Assembly (NCBI GenBank): GCA_900754695.1
Contig: CAAEDU010000092.1
Coordinates: forward strand, 1 to 7,341
Length of the DNA stretch: 7,341 bases
Source: Clostridia bacterium
Lineage (GTDB): Bacteria; Bacillota; Clostridia; Christensenellales; CAG-917
Direction: 5' to 3'
Both the position numbers and the translations under genes were made by a program. Below, piece by piece: positions 1-6,168 of the stretch (the first letter of the stretch is position 1; each line of letters opens with the position of its first letter). The notes under the pieces were generated by a model. That model had not been told where the DNA came from, made no database searches, and saw only the letters and a program-made list of their open reading frames with translations.

Positions 1-24
1 CCACCCGCCCTATGAGGAACGCAT

Positions 25-195
25 CGGGACACAAGGGGACGGGGCAAATTGGGGTCCCCGCAGGAAAAATCTTTGATTTTTCATGTGGGGTATCATCAGG
101 GGACCCATCTTTGATGGGGTTTGGGTGCGCAAATGTTAAATGGCGGGCATTGCTTGCCCGCCATTTAACATTTTTGCCCCGTCCCCGTTGTCCCG
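25..195. repeat. Branched inverted-repeat element (REP/MITE-like)
   Basis: No gene is seen here, but the whole block folds. The outer arms are 25-31 with 189-195 (CGGGACA/TGTCCCG), then, after a small internal loop, 35-48 with 173-186 (14 bp, GGGGACGGGGCAAA with its exact complement). Inside are three hairpins: 56-62 and 64-71 pairing with 75-82 and 84-90 around a TTT loop; 104-109 with 113-118, again around TTT; and a perfect 19-bp stem, 131-149 with 155-173. GGGTCCCC at 52-59 can also pair with 99-106, so two folds compete. The outer-arm motif resembles repeats I recall near REP-associated (IS200/Y1-type) transposases in Clostridia, but that is memory only. No transposase lies in the window. 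A structured non-coding RNA is the alternative. Confidence 0.6.
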
Positions 196-388
196 GAGTT
201 TTTCCGTCACATGTCATTCCGGAGTTTTGCGCGCCGCTCATGCAGAGAGGGCAAAAAAGAAAGATTAAGATTGCGGGGAGAGATAGAAAAAAGATCGACA
301 CAGTTCGGGGGCGCGACGGCGCGGCGGGGGAGAGGAGAATAAATTAACGAAAAGGGCGGGAAATTGCCTTCTAGTGCGCGCGTGCGTG

Positions 389-417
389 TTGACTTGCGTT
401 TGCCGATATGATAAAAT
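389..417 (+). promoter_or_regulatory. Sigma-A promoter for the VOC/flavoenzyme operon
   Basis: The -35 box TTGACT (389-394) and the -10 box TAAAAT (412-417) are separated by exactly 17 bases. Transcription would begin near 424, leaving a leader of about 43 bases before the ATG at 468. The stretch 196-388 between the repeat element and this promoter shows no convincing gene. Confidence 0.75.
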
Positions 418-435
418 GTTGAACGATAATTTGCA

Positions 436-462
436 CGCCGCGCTTTTTGCGGCGGCAGGAGG
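436..462 (+). promoter_or_regulatory. Leader hairpin abutting a strong ribosome binding site
   Basis: CGCCGC (436-441) pairs with GCGGCG (449-454) around a 7-base loop containing a T run. The strong AGGAGG site (457-462) follows two bases later, 5 bases before the ATG at 468. This site decides the start: a TTG at 447 in the same frame lies inside the hairpin and has no ribosome binding site. The hairpin could modulate access to the site, but no ligand or competing fold is evident. Confidence 0.4.
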
Positions 463-467
463 AGAGA

Positions 468-989
468 ATGAAATTCGGAAAGATCGGACATGTCGGCATC
501 GTCGTGAGAGACCTCGCCGCGGCGAAGGAGCATTATTCCCGTCTGCTCGGCATCGACAAGTGGTATGAGCTGGTGTATGACACCCCTCTCGACATGACCT
601 ATCACGGCGAGAAGCGCAACTGCAACGTCACCCTCTATTTCGGCGGCAAGGGGCACACGGTCATCGAGCTCATCTACCCGCAGGGGGACGAGAACATCTA
701 CACCACGTTCCTCAAAAATCACGGTGAGATGATCCATCACATCGAGTACAACGTCAAGGACTTGGACAAAGCCATTGCGCACGCGGAGAAGGAGGGGCTG
801 AAAGTGTTGCAGCAGGCGTCCTTCGAGAGCGCGGGGGCGAAGATCAGATATGCCTACGTCGGCAAGAGCGAGGACGACACCGTCATCGAGCTCATCGAGA
901 CGGTGCTGCCTTTCGGGATGCACAAGGGCGACATGCCCTGCGAGGTGCAGCTTGCGGCAATGACGGGCAACTATAAGCGCGTAAAGTGA
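468..989 (+). CDS. VOC family metalloprotein (glyoxalase/methylmalonyl-CoA epimerase-like)
   Basis: This 173-residue protein has two tandem beta-alpha-beta-beta-beta modules of the vicinal oxygen chelate fold, roughly residues 3-70 and 86-145. The first begins KIGHVGIVVRDL and the second MIHHIEYNVKDLDKA. The likely metal ligands are His8, Glu67 (in VIELI), His91 and Glu141 (in VIELIE), a pattern close to methylmalonyl-CoA epimerase and glyoxalase I. Length is a little above the usual 130-150 residues, with a C-terminal tail of about 25 residues. It is soluble with no signal peptide. It is the first gene of a likely operon with the flavoenzyme starting 81 bases downstream. The family includes epimerases, lyases and dioxygenases, so the substrate is unknown. 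The partner gene favours an epimerase or lyase acting on an acyl-CoA or unsaturated metabolite, but that is inference. Confidence 0.88.
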   Translation: MKFGKIGHVGIVVRDLAAAKEHYSRLLGIDKWYELVYDTPLDMTYHGEKRNCNVTLYFGGKGHTVIELIYPQGDENIYTTFLKNHGEMIHHIEYNVKDLDKAIAHAEKEGLKVLQQASFESAGAKIRYAYVGKSEDDTVIELIETVLPFGMHKGDMPCEVQLAAMTGNYKRVK

Positions 990-999
990 GTTTACGCGC
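977..999 (+). promoter_or_regulatory. Intercistronic hairpin with the stop codon in its loop
   Basis: GCGCGTAAA (977-985) pairs perfectly with TTTACGCGC (991-999). The 5-base loop, GTGAG, contains the TGA stop of the VOC gene (987-989). No T run follows, so it is unlikely to be a terminator. It could stabilise the upstream message or alter the VOC/flavoenzyme ratio. Chance remains possible. Confidence 0.4.
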
Positions 1000-1070
1000 A
1001 CAAAACGCGAAATAAACACGGTGTTCCGCTATGCGGGCAGCGCGGCGGAAGCGCGGCAAAGGGAGAAAAT

Positions 1071-3155
1071 ATGGAATTCAAAATGCTGTTTTCGCCTATG
1101 AAGATAGGCACTTGCGAGATCAAGAACCGTATCGTGATGCCCCCCATGATGATGGGGTTCGGCGCGCCGGACGGCAAGCCCACCGAGATGTTGATGGACT
1201 ACTATGAGGAGCGCGCGAAGGGTGGCACCGGTCTCATCCTTACGGAGATCACCCGCGTCAACGACGATCACGGCGCTGCGGCGTTCAACCAGCTCGCCAT
1301 GTCGCACGACTATCACATCGAGCCCATGCGCGAGTTCGCGGAGCGCATCCACCGTCACGGGGCGAAGTTCTTTGTGCAGCTCCATCACCCCGGCAGGCAG
1401 AACGTCGGCATCATGGTGCATATGGTCCCGCTCACCAACATGTGCAGCAAGGTGTGCAAGTCCTTCCCCAAGCTCGTCTACAAGATCGCGCCCGGCATCG
1501 GTCGCAAGATGGTGGAGAAGGGGTTGGTCTTTGCCTCTCCCGGCCCCTCCAAGTGCGAGCCGAGCAAGGTCGCCGGCGGGCATGTCAGGGCATTCTCCCA
1601 CCGCGAGATAAAGAAGCTCATCCGCGAGTTCATCGACGCGGCGGTCAGGTGCAAGAAGGCGGGCGTGGACGGCGTTGAGCTGCACGCCGCGCACGGCTAT
1701 CTCTTGCAGCAGTTCCTGAGCCCCAACACCAACAAGCGCACGGACGAGTACGGCGGCAGCTTCGAGAACAGGCTGCGCTTCATCAAGGAGATCATCGAGG
1801 GCATCCGCAAGGAGTGTGGCAAGGATTACCCCCTCATCGTCCGCCTCGCCGTGGACGAGTGCTATGACAAGATCGGACAGCCCGGCAAAGGCTACAGCCT
1901 CGAGACGGGCGTGAAGTACGCAAAAGCGTTCGAGGCTATGGGCGTGGACGCCATAGACGTCTCCTCCGCCGCCTACGACACGTATAACTATTGGCTGGAA
2001 CCCACCTCCTTCGACTGCGGCTGGCGCGCCTATATGGCGGAAGCCGTCAAGAAAGAGGTCAAGATCCCCGTGCTCGCCGCCAACCTCATCCGTTCCCCCG
2101 AACAGGCGGAGGAGCAGCTCGAGCGCGGCGTGCAGGATTTCGTCTCCCTCGGCAGACCCCACATCGCAGACCCCCATTGGGCGGAGAAGGTGCAGTCCGG
2201 GCGCGAGAACGAGGTCAAGCGCTGCATCTGCTGCCTCTATTGCATCGAGAGCATGATGGACAACGCCTATTGCGGTCAGCACGGCTGCTGCTCCGTCAAC
2301 CCCACACTCGGCGAGGAGAGACGCTGGGATACGCTCCCCAAGGACGGGAAGGGCAGGACGGTCGCCATCATCGGCGCGGGCGTGGCGGGACTCACCGCCG
2401 CGGAAGTGCTGGGCAAGCGCGGTTTCAAGCCCGTGGTGTTCGAGAAAGAGAACGTCTGCGGCGGGCAGATCAACCTCGCGGATAAAGGACCTAAAAAGGA
2501 AAAGATCGGCTGGTGCGTCGAGGACCTCGAGGTCAACGCCCGCAAACAGGGTGCGGACATCCGCCTCGGCAAAGAGGCGACGGCGGCGGACATCCTCGCC
2601 CTCTCTCCCTGCGCGGTCATCGTCGCGACGGGCGCAGTCGCGGTGCGTCCCAAGTCCATAAAAGGCGCGGACGGCAAAAACGTGTTCACCACCACTCAGA
2701 TCCTGGACGGCTCCGTCAGGCTCGAGGGCAAGAAAGTCGCCGTCATCGGCACGGGCATGACCGGGCTCGAAACGGGCGAACTGCTCGCGTCCATGGGCAA
2801 CAAACTCACCTTCGTCGAGATGGCGAAAGAGGTCGCCCCCGGCACCTGGTTCCAGCACCTCGACGACGCGATGCCCAAGCTCGAGAAAGCGGGCGCGAAG
2901 TTCCTGCTGTCCACCAAGCTCGTCGCCATCGACGATAAGGGCGCGCTGGTCGAGAACGTGAAGACCAAAGAGCAGTCCCGTGTGGACGCGGACGCCGTCG
3001 TCCTCTCCCTCGGAGCACGCCCCGTCAACGGGCTCGCAAAAGAGCTTGAAGGCAAAGTGAAGGACCTCTTCGTCGTCGGCGACGCCGACAAAGTGGGCAG
3101 GATCGCAAACGCCACCGCGGCGGCATACGACGTCGCCATGAACAAGATCAAGTAA
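1071..3155 (+). CDS. OYE-type FMN/4Fe-4S/FAD oxidoreductase (2,4-dienoyl-CoA reductase/enoate reductase-like)
   Basis: This 694-residue protein has the three-part plan of FadH, BaiCD/BaiH, clostridial enoate reductase and trimethylamine dehydrogenase. Residues 1-350 form an FMN-binding TIM barrel, with NRI at 19-21, QLHHPGR at 103-109, ELHAAHGYL at 203-211 followed by NKRTDEYGGSFENR, and the phosphate-binding LGRP at 360-363. Residues 385-411 hold a Cys-rich Fe-S site ending CSVNP. Residues 430-690 form FAD/NAD(P)H Rossmann domains, with GAGVAG at 435-440, GTGMTG at 560-565 and a C-terminal VVGDAD motif. Electrons should run NAD(P)H to FAD to 4Fe-4S to FMN to an activated C=C bond. There is an insertion of about 35 residues between R109 and S156 compared with FadH. 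GGGAG at 1061-1065 sets the start. It is the second gene after the VOC gene and ends at a terminator. Substrate unknown; family assignment is firm. Confidence 0.93.
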   Translation: MEFKMLFSPMKIGTCEIKNRIVMPPMMMGFGAPDGKPTEMLMDYYEERAKGGTGLILTEITRVNDDHGAAAFNQLAMSHDYHIEPMREFAERIHRHGAKFFVQLHHPGRQNVGIMVHMVPLTNMCSKVCKSFPKLVYKIAPGIGRKMVEKGLVFASPGPSKCEPSKVAGGHVRAFSHREIKKLIREFIDAAVRCKKAGVDGVELHAAHGYLLQQFLSPNTNKRTDEYGGSFENRLRFIKEIIEGIRKECGKDYPLIVRLAVDECYDKIGQPGKGYSLETGVKYAKAFEAMGVDAIDVSSAAYDTYNYWLEPTSFDCGWRAYMAEAVKKEVKIPVLAANLIRSPEQAEEQLERGVQDFVSLGRPHIADPHWAEKVQSGRENEVKRCICCLYCIESMMDNAYCGQHGCCSVNPTLGEERRWDTLPKDGKGRTVAIIGAGVAGLTAAEVLGKRGFKPVVFEKENVCGGQINLADKGPKKEKIGWCVEDLEVNARKQGADIRLGKEATAADILALSPCAVIVATGAVAVRPKSIKGADGKNVFTTTQILDGSVRLEGKKVAVIGTGMTGLETGELLASMGNKLTFVEMAKEVAPGTWFQHLDDAMPKLEKAGAKFLLSTKLVAIDDKGALVENVKTKEQSRVDADAVVLSLGARPVNGLAKELEGKVKDLFVVGDADKVGRIANATAAAYDVAMNKIK

Positions 3156-3256
3156 GCAGGCTCAAACCGCCCGCAGACGCACGCACGGCACCGCCCTGCA
3201 CGGGCGATCCGAGAGAGCAGGGCAGTCCCCGCACGGACTCCACCCACACCACACAA

Positions 3257-3282
3257 AAAAACTCCGCCTCGGCGGAGTTTTT
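3257..3282 (+). terminator. Intrinsic terminator of the VOC/flavoenzyme operon
   Basis: ACTCCGCC (3261-3268) pairs with GGCGGAGT (3271-3278), extended by A-T pairs on both sides and followed by TTTTT. It is symmetrical, so it could also work in reverse. It lies about 100 bases after the flavoenzyme stop. A weaker 7-bp inverted repeat, GCCCTGC with GCAGGGC (3193-3199 and 3217-3223), precedes it. Confidence 0.85.
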
Positions 3283-3390
3283 CAAATGCGAAGTGACACG
3301 AACATAAAATGACGCAAATGCAAAGCAATGCGAGCGTAAGGGGTGCGTTTGCATTTCGCGTGAGCCGCTTGCAGCAAGTCATTATAATGC
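3283..3390. other. Gene-free spacer with an inverted repeat
   Basis: This spacer lies between two terminators. The only structure seen is AAATGCAAA (3316-3324) facing TTTGCATTT (3348-3356), a perfect 9-bp inverted repeat with a 23-base loop and no T run. No ribosome binding site or plausible small frame was found. Confidence 0.3.
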
Positions 3391-3417
3391 AAAAAAGCGG
3401 GTTTAGCCCGCTTTTTT
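3391..3417 (-). terminator. Intrinsic terminator of the LOG-like gene (bidirectional)
   Basis: AAAAAAGCGGG (3391-3401) and CCCGCTTTTTT (3407-3417) form a perfect 11-bp stem with a 5-base loop. In the minus direction it lies about 50 bases after the stop of the gene at 3468-4034. The symmetrical A and T runs mean it could also stop read-through from the plus strand. Confidence 0.85.
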
Positions 3418-3467
3418 GTGTGGTTTAAGCATTGAATATGCCGATATGCTGCGGAGGGCGGCGGCGG

Positions 3468-4034
3468 TCAGTCGCCGCGCTTTATGCCCGTGTGGGTGTC
3501 GGTGTAGAGGTTGAGATATTTCTCCAGAAGGGCGATGGCTTCCTCCGCCGTATCCACGCCGAACACTCTGTCCTCTTCGATGTCGGGATAGCGGTTTCGG
3601 TGGTCGAGGCGGGTGTCCGCCACTTTCGCGCTCCAACCCTCCACGCCGCGGAAGGCGATCATGAGGCGTTTGAGGGGCCAGGCATTGGACATCTCCGCGA
3701 GGGTGCCCGCGCCGCCGCCTATCGCGATGACGGCGTCGGAGTTCGCGACTATGACGTTGCGGTAGACGTCCAGTCCCGTCGCGATGACGATGTCCGCCGC
3801 GTCACTTGCGAGCTTGCGGTCGAACATGGGGAGTATGGCGACGGTGTCGCCTTCGCGGTAAAATTCGGAGGATCGCGCGCCCTCGAACGCCGCTTCCATC
3901 ACTCCGCCCAGTCCGCCGGAAGCCACGCGGTAGCCGTTGTCGACGAGCGCTTTGCCCATTGAGAACGCCAGGCGGTATTTCTTGCCGTCCTTTTCTATCT
4001 TGCTGTCGCCGATTATGGACATCATTTTGCGCAT
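3468..4034 (-). CDS. LOG-like / TIGR00725-type SLOG-fold nucleotide-binding protein
   Basis: This 188-residue Rossmann-type protein is related to the LOG (lysine decarboxylase-like) family. Visible motifs are SGGLGGVMEAA (39-49), YRN (91-93), SDAVIAIGGGAGTLAE (99-114) and an amphipathic C-terminal helix (163-174). LOG proteins cleave nucleoside monophosphates to free a base and ribose phosphate, using a PGGxGTxxE signature. Here the first Pro is replaced, giving GGGAGTLAE, as in the poorly understood TIGR00725 branch, though Arg92 and Glu114 are kept. Nucleotide or ADP-ribose-type binding is likely; catalysis is uncertain. The ATG at 4034 has AGAGG (4041-4045) 6 bases upstream. It is monocistronic, with its own promoter and terminator, and divergent from the aminotransferase gene. 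No membrane segment or signal peptide is visible. Confidence 0.85.
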   Translation of the reverse strand: MRKMMSIIGDSKIEKDGKKYRLAFSMGKALVDNGYRVASGGLGGVMEAAFEGARSSEFYREGDTVAILPMFDRKLASDAADIVIATGLDVYRNVIVANSDAVIAIGGGAGTLAEMSNAWPLKRLMIAFRGVEGWSAKVADTRLDHRNRYPDIEEDRVFGVDTAEEAIALLEKYLNLYTDTHTGIKRGD

Positions 4035-4052
4035 AACACACCTCTTTTCATC

Positions 4053-4081
4053 ATATTAGCACATCCGGACCCGCACTTCAA
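4053..4081 (-). promoter_or_regulatory. Sigma-A promoter for the LOG-like gene
   Basis: Read on the minus strand, TTGAAG (4081-4076) and TAATAT (4058-4053) are separated by exactly 17 bases. The start of transcription would be very close to the ribosome binding site, giving a short leader. A second minus-strand TATAAT near 4143-4148 lacks a good -35 box. Confidence 0.6.
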
Positions 4082-4169
4082 GCCCCTCCGTGCCTGCCGT
4101 CCCGCCGCGCCCACCCCGAGGAGCGGGGAGGGGACACCTTTTATTATATGCCGTAAAATAAAAAAATAG

Positions 4170-4198
4170 TTGAAAAGTTTACCATTTGGTGTTAGAAT
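4170..4198 (+). promoter_or_regulatory. Sigma-A promoter for the aminotransferase gene
   Basis: TTGAAA (4170-4175) and TAGAAT (4193-4198) are separated by 17 bases. The leader is about 20 bases and contains the AGAGGTGA ribosome binding site. The promoter sits in an AT-rich patch, and the intergenic region with the divergent LOG-like gene shows no clear shared operator. Confidence 0.7.
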
Positions 4199-4226
4199 TT
4201 TCCCATAACCGATAAGAGGTGAGATT

Positions 4227-5414
4227 ATGATCGATTATCAAAGCATCCTTAACCCCGTCGCAAGAGACATGAAGCCCTCCGGCATCAGGAAGTTCTTCGA
4301 GATCGCAGCCACCAGGAAGGACTGCATCTCCCTGGGCGTCGGCGAGCCCGACTTCATCACCCCCCGCGCGTTCAGCCAGGCGGCGATCGACAGCATCCTC
4401 GACGGCAAGACCCAGTACACCGCCAACGCCGGTCTCATGGAGCTGCGCAAAGCCATCGCCAAATATCTCGACGGCTTCATCGGCGTAAGCTACGATCCCG
4501 CAAGCGAGATCATCATCACTGTCGGTGCGTCCGAGGCTCTCGACGCCGCGTTCCGAGCGGTGTGCGCCCCCGGCGACGAAGTGCTCATCCCCGAGCCCTG
4601 CTTCGTGTGCTATGCCCCCCTCGTTTCCCTTACGGGCGCGACTCCCGTCAGCGTCAAGTGCCACATCGAGGACGAGTTCAAGCTCAATGTGGAGGAGATC
4701 GAGAAGGCGATCACCCCCCGCACCAAAGCCATCCTCGTCGCGTTCCCCAACAACCCCACCGGCGCGGTCATGGAGAAGAGCGACCTCGAAAAACTCGCCC
4801 CCGTCATCCTCAAAAACAACCTCGTCGTCTTCTCGGACGAGATCTACGGCGAGCTGGTCTACAACGGCGTCAAATTCTGCTCCATCGCCTCTCTCGAGGG
4901 CATGAGAGAGCGCACAATCGTCATCAGCGGCTTCTCCAAAGCCTTCGCTATGACGGGCTGGAGGCTCGGATACATCTGCGCGCCCAAGCCTATCATCGAC
5001 GTCGTCTACAAGATCCACCAGTACGGCATCATGTGCGCGCCCACCGCGGCACAGTACGCAGCTCTCGCAGCCCTCAACGCCTCCTTCGAGGACGGCTTCG
5101 CCGAGGTCGCCGAGATGAGAGAGAAGTACGACGAGCGCCGCAGATATCTCGTGGACAGACTCAACGCAATGGGGCTCACCTGCTTCGAGCCCAGAGGCGC
5201 GTTCTATGCCTTCCCCTGCGTGAAGTCCACGGGCATGGACGGCGAGGAGTTTGCCTACGCCCTCCTCGAAGCCAAGAACGTCGCCGTCGTCCCCGGCGGA
5301 GCGTTCGGCGACAGCGGCAAGGACTTCATCCGCATCTCCTATGCCTATTCCGTCGAAGCCATCAAACGCGCCCTCGACCTCATCGAGGAATTCCTCAACG
5401 AGCGCAAGAAGTGA
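4227..5414 (+). CDS. PLP-dependent class I/II aminotransferase (PatA/AspAT-like)
   Basis: This complete 395-residue fold-type I aminotransferase has the usual length. Key residues are visible: Tyr64 in QYTANAGL, the NNPTG loop with Asn176, Asp204 and Tyr207 in SDEIYGEL, the Schiff-base Lys238 in GFSKAFAMTGWRLGY, and the substrate-carboxylate Arg369 in FIRISYA. The N-terminal SGIRKFFE and the VGASEALDAAF segment resemble B. subtilis PatA, an N-acetyl-LL-diaminopimelate aminotransferase, as recalled from memory. Aspartate or aromatic aminotransferase activity is equally possible from motifs alone. AGAGGTGA (4215-4222) is placed 4 bases before the ATG. It appears monocistronic, with its own promoter and a terminator 38 bases after the stop, so neighbours do not reveal the pathway. 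Cytosolic; no signal peptide. Confidence 0.92.
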   Translation: MIDYQSILNPVARDMKPSGIRKFFEIAATRKDCISLGVGEPDFITPRAFSQAAIDSILDGKTQYTANAGLMELRKAIAKYLDGFIGVSYDPASEIIITVGASEALDAAFRAVCAPGDEVLIPEPCFVCYAPLVSLTGATPVSVKCHIEDEFKLNVEEIEKAITPRTKAILVAFPNNPTGAVMEKSDLEKLAPVILKNNLVVFSDEIYGELVYNGVKFCSIASLEGMRERTIVISGFSKAFAMTGWRLGYICAPKPIIDVVYKIHQYGIMCAPTAAQYAALAALNASFEDGFAEVAEMREKYDERRRYLVDRLNAMGLTCFEPRGAFYAFPCVKSTGMDGEEFAYALLEAKNVAVVPGGAFGDSGKDFIRISYAYSVEAIKRALDLIEEFLNERKK

Positions 5415-5451
5415 GCGTCCCGCACGCTTGCCCCCAACGTCAAACGACCCC

Positions 5452-5482
5452 AAAAAACGACCGGTCTCCGCCGGTCGTTTTT
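5452..5482 (+). terminator. Intrinsic terminator of the aminotransferase gene
   Basis: ACGACCGG (5457-5464) pairs perfectly with CCGGTCGT (5471-5478) around a 6-base loop, preceded by an A run and followed by TTTTT. Confidence 0.88.
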
Positions 5483-5612
5483 GCTGCGACCGCCTGTGCA
5501 TCATTCCCGCCTCGATATGCCTTTGTTGGCACGGTTTTTGAGGGCAGTACACACATCGACGCAATGCCGCGTCACTTTTCCGGTATTTTTTTTCGCAAAT
5601 GTCGTGATTCGC

Positions 5613-5641
5613 TTGTGCAATTCGAGATTTTGCGCTAACAT
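5613..5641 (+). promoter_or_regulatory. Likely sigma-A promoter of the tRNA-Ala gene
   Basis: TTGTGC (5613-5618) and TAACAT (5636-5641) are separated by 17 bases. Transcription would start around 5648, about 12 bases before the mature tRNA. The -35 box is imperfect. Confidence 0.5.
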
Positions 5642-5660
5642 AATTAGGCAACCGAAACAC

Positions 5661-5737
5661 GGGGCTTTAGCTCAGTTGGCTAGAGTGCCTGTCTGGCAGA
5701 CAGGAGGTCAGGGGTTCGAATCCCCTAAGCTCCACCA
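5661..5737 (+). tRNA. tRNA-Ala (anticodon GGC)
   Basis: A complete cloverleaf is visible. The acceptor stem is 5661-5667 with 5727-5733 and contains the G3-U70 wobble that is the alanine identity element. The D stem is 5670-5673 with 5683-5686. The anticodon stem is 5688-5692 with 5700-5704, with the loop CTGGCAG and the anticodon GGC at 5695-5697. The T arm is AGGGG/CCCCT around TTCGAAT (5710-5726). The discriminator is A5734, and the CCA tail is encoded at 5735-5737. It reads GCC and GCU alanine codons, and GCC is abundant in the neighbouring high-GC genes. Confidence 0.97.
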
Positions 5738-5784
5738 CCATAAGCAAACGGCATCGCAAAAGCGGTGCCGTTTGTTTATGGTGG
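5735..5784 (+). terminator. Very long hairpin/terminator starting on the tRNA CCA tail
   Basis: Bases 5735-5757 pair with 5762-5784 over 23 bp around an AAAA loop. The only two non-Watson-Crick positions are G-U and U-G wobbles in the plus-strand RNA; they would be C-A mismatches in the minus-strand RNA, so the fold belongs to the tRNA transcript. The inner part, ACGGCATCGC with GCGGTGCCGT followed by TTGTTTAT, behaves like an intrinsic terminator. The left arm includes the encoded CCA. Confidence 0.75.
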
Positions 5785-5801
5785 CACAGTTGGCATGGGA
5801 G

Positions 5802-6055
5802 CGAACTTGCGCGCAATATTATGTCAAAGGCGTGTCTCTCAGCTTGTCTCGTTTATCAGCCAAAGCGTTCATCGGCTTGCAGTGCGCGCAAGTTCGGCGG
5901 CTTGCGGAGCAAGACGCTTTCGCCGCCCCATTTACTAACGAGCGAGAACTCTCTCCTCCTCGCAAACGCCCCATCCATCTCGTTCATTATAGCCGCAGGC
6001 GGCGAATGTATTGTTACTACCATCAACGCTTCGCTCGTTTATTCATACATCCGCC
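5802..6055. repeat. Gene-free region with several inverted repeats
   Basis: No credible gene is seen between the tRNA terminator and 6083. Inverted pairs visible are a perfect 14-bp pair, CGAACTTGCGCGCA (5802-5815) with 5883-5896; GGCGGC (5896-5901) with GCCGCC (5922-5927), enclosing a small CTTGC/GCAAG hairpin; AACGAG (5937-5942) with CTCGTT (5979-5984); and GGCGG plus ATGTAT (5998-6002, 6006-6011) with ATACATCCGCC (6045-6055). Base composition falls from GC-rich to AT-rich across it. It may be a decayed or non-autonomous mobile element, or an island boundary. Confidence 0.4.
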
Positions 6056-6083
6056 ATTATGCAAAATTATGTTTTCTGTTTGA

Positions 6084-6112
6084 TTGTTTTAGGTTGAGAT
6101 ATGTGATATTAT
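6084..6112 (+). promoter_or_regulatory. Possible promoter of the AT-rich gene
   Basis: TTGTTT (6084-6089) and TATTAT (6107-6112) are separated by 17 bases. The DNA is AT-rich, so chance matches are more likely. The leader would be about 50 bases. Confidence 0.4.
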
Positions 6113-6168
6113 ATTAATACATAAAAATGATATTGTCCATTTCATAATAGACATAGGGGGGATCCGCT

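Noticed and set aside
207..460. Small genes between the branched repeat and the operon promoter
   Set aside because: Open frames on both strands here lack ribosome binding sites and overlap the promoter or the repeat.
447..467. Upstream TTG start for the VOC gene
   Set aside because: It lies in the loop and right arm of the leader hairpin and overlaps the AGGAGG site that serves the ATG at 468.
1029..2858. Long open frame on the minus strand opposite the flavoenzyme gene
   Set aside because: It is a by-product of the GC-rich third positions of the plus-strand gene; it has low-complexity Asp/Ala/Leu/His composition, no family motifs and no ribosome binding site.
468..3155. Assignment as a bile-acid (bai) operon segment
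   Set aside because: BaiCD/BaiH share the flavoenzyme layout, but none of the other bai genes is present and the VOC partner is not part of that operon as known.
4179..5660. Long open frame on the minus strand opposite the aminotransferase gene
   Set aside because: It mirrors the aminotransferase codons, runs through its promoter and terminator, and encodes repetitive Gly/Asp/Glu/Val sequence without motifs.
5710..5737. tRNA 3' end as an integrase attachment site with a downstream repeat
   Set aside because: No second copy of the T-arm/acceptor sequence was found in the rest of the window, and no integrase gene is present.
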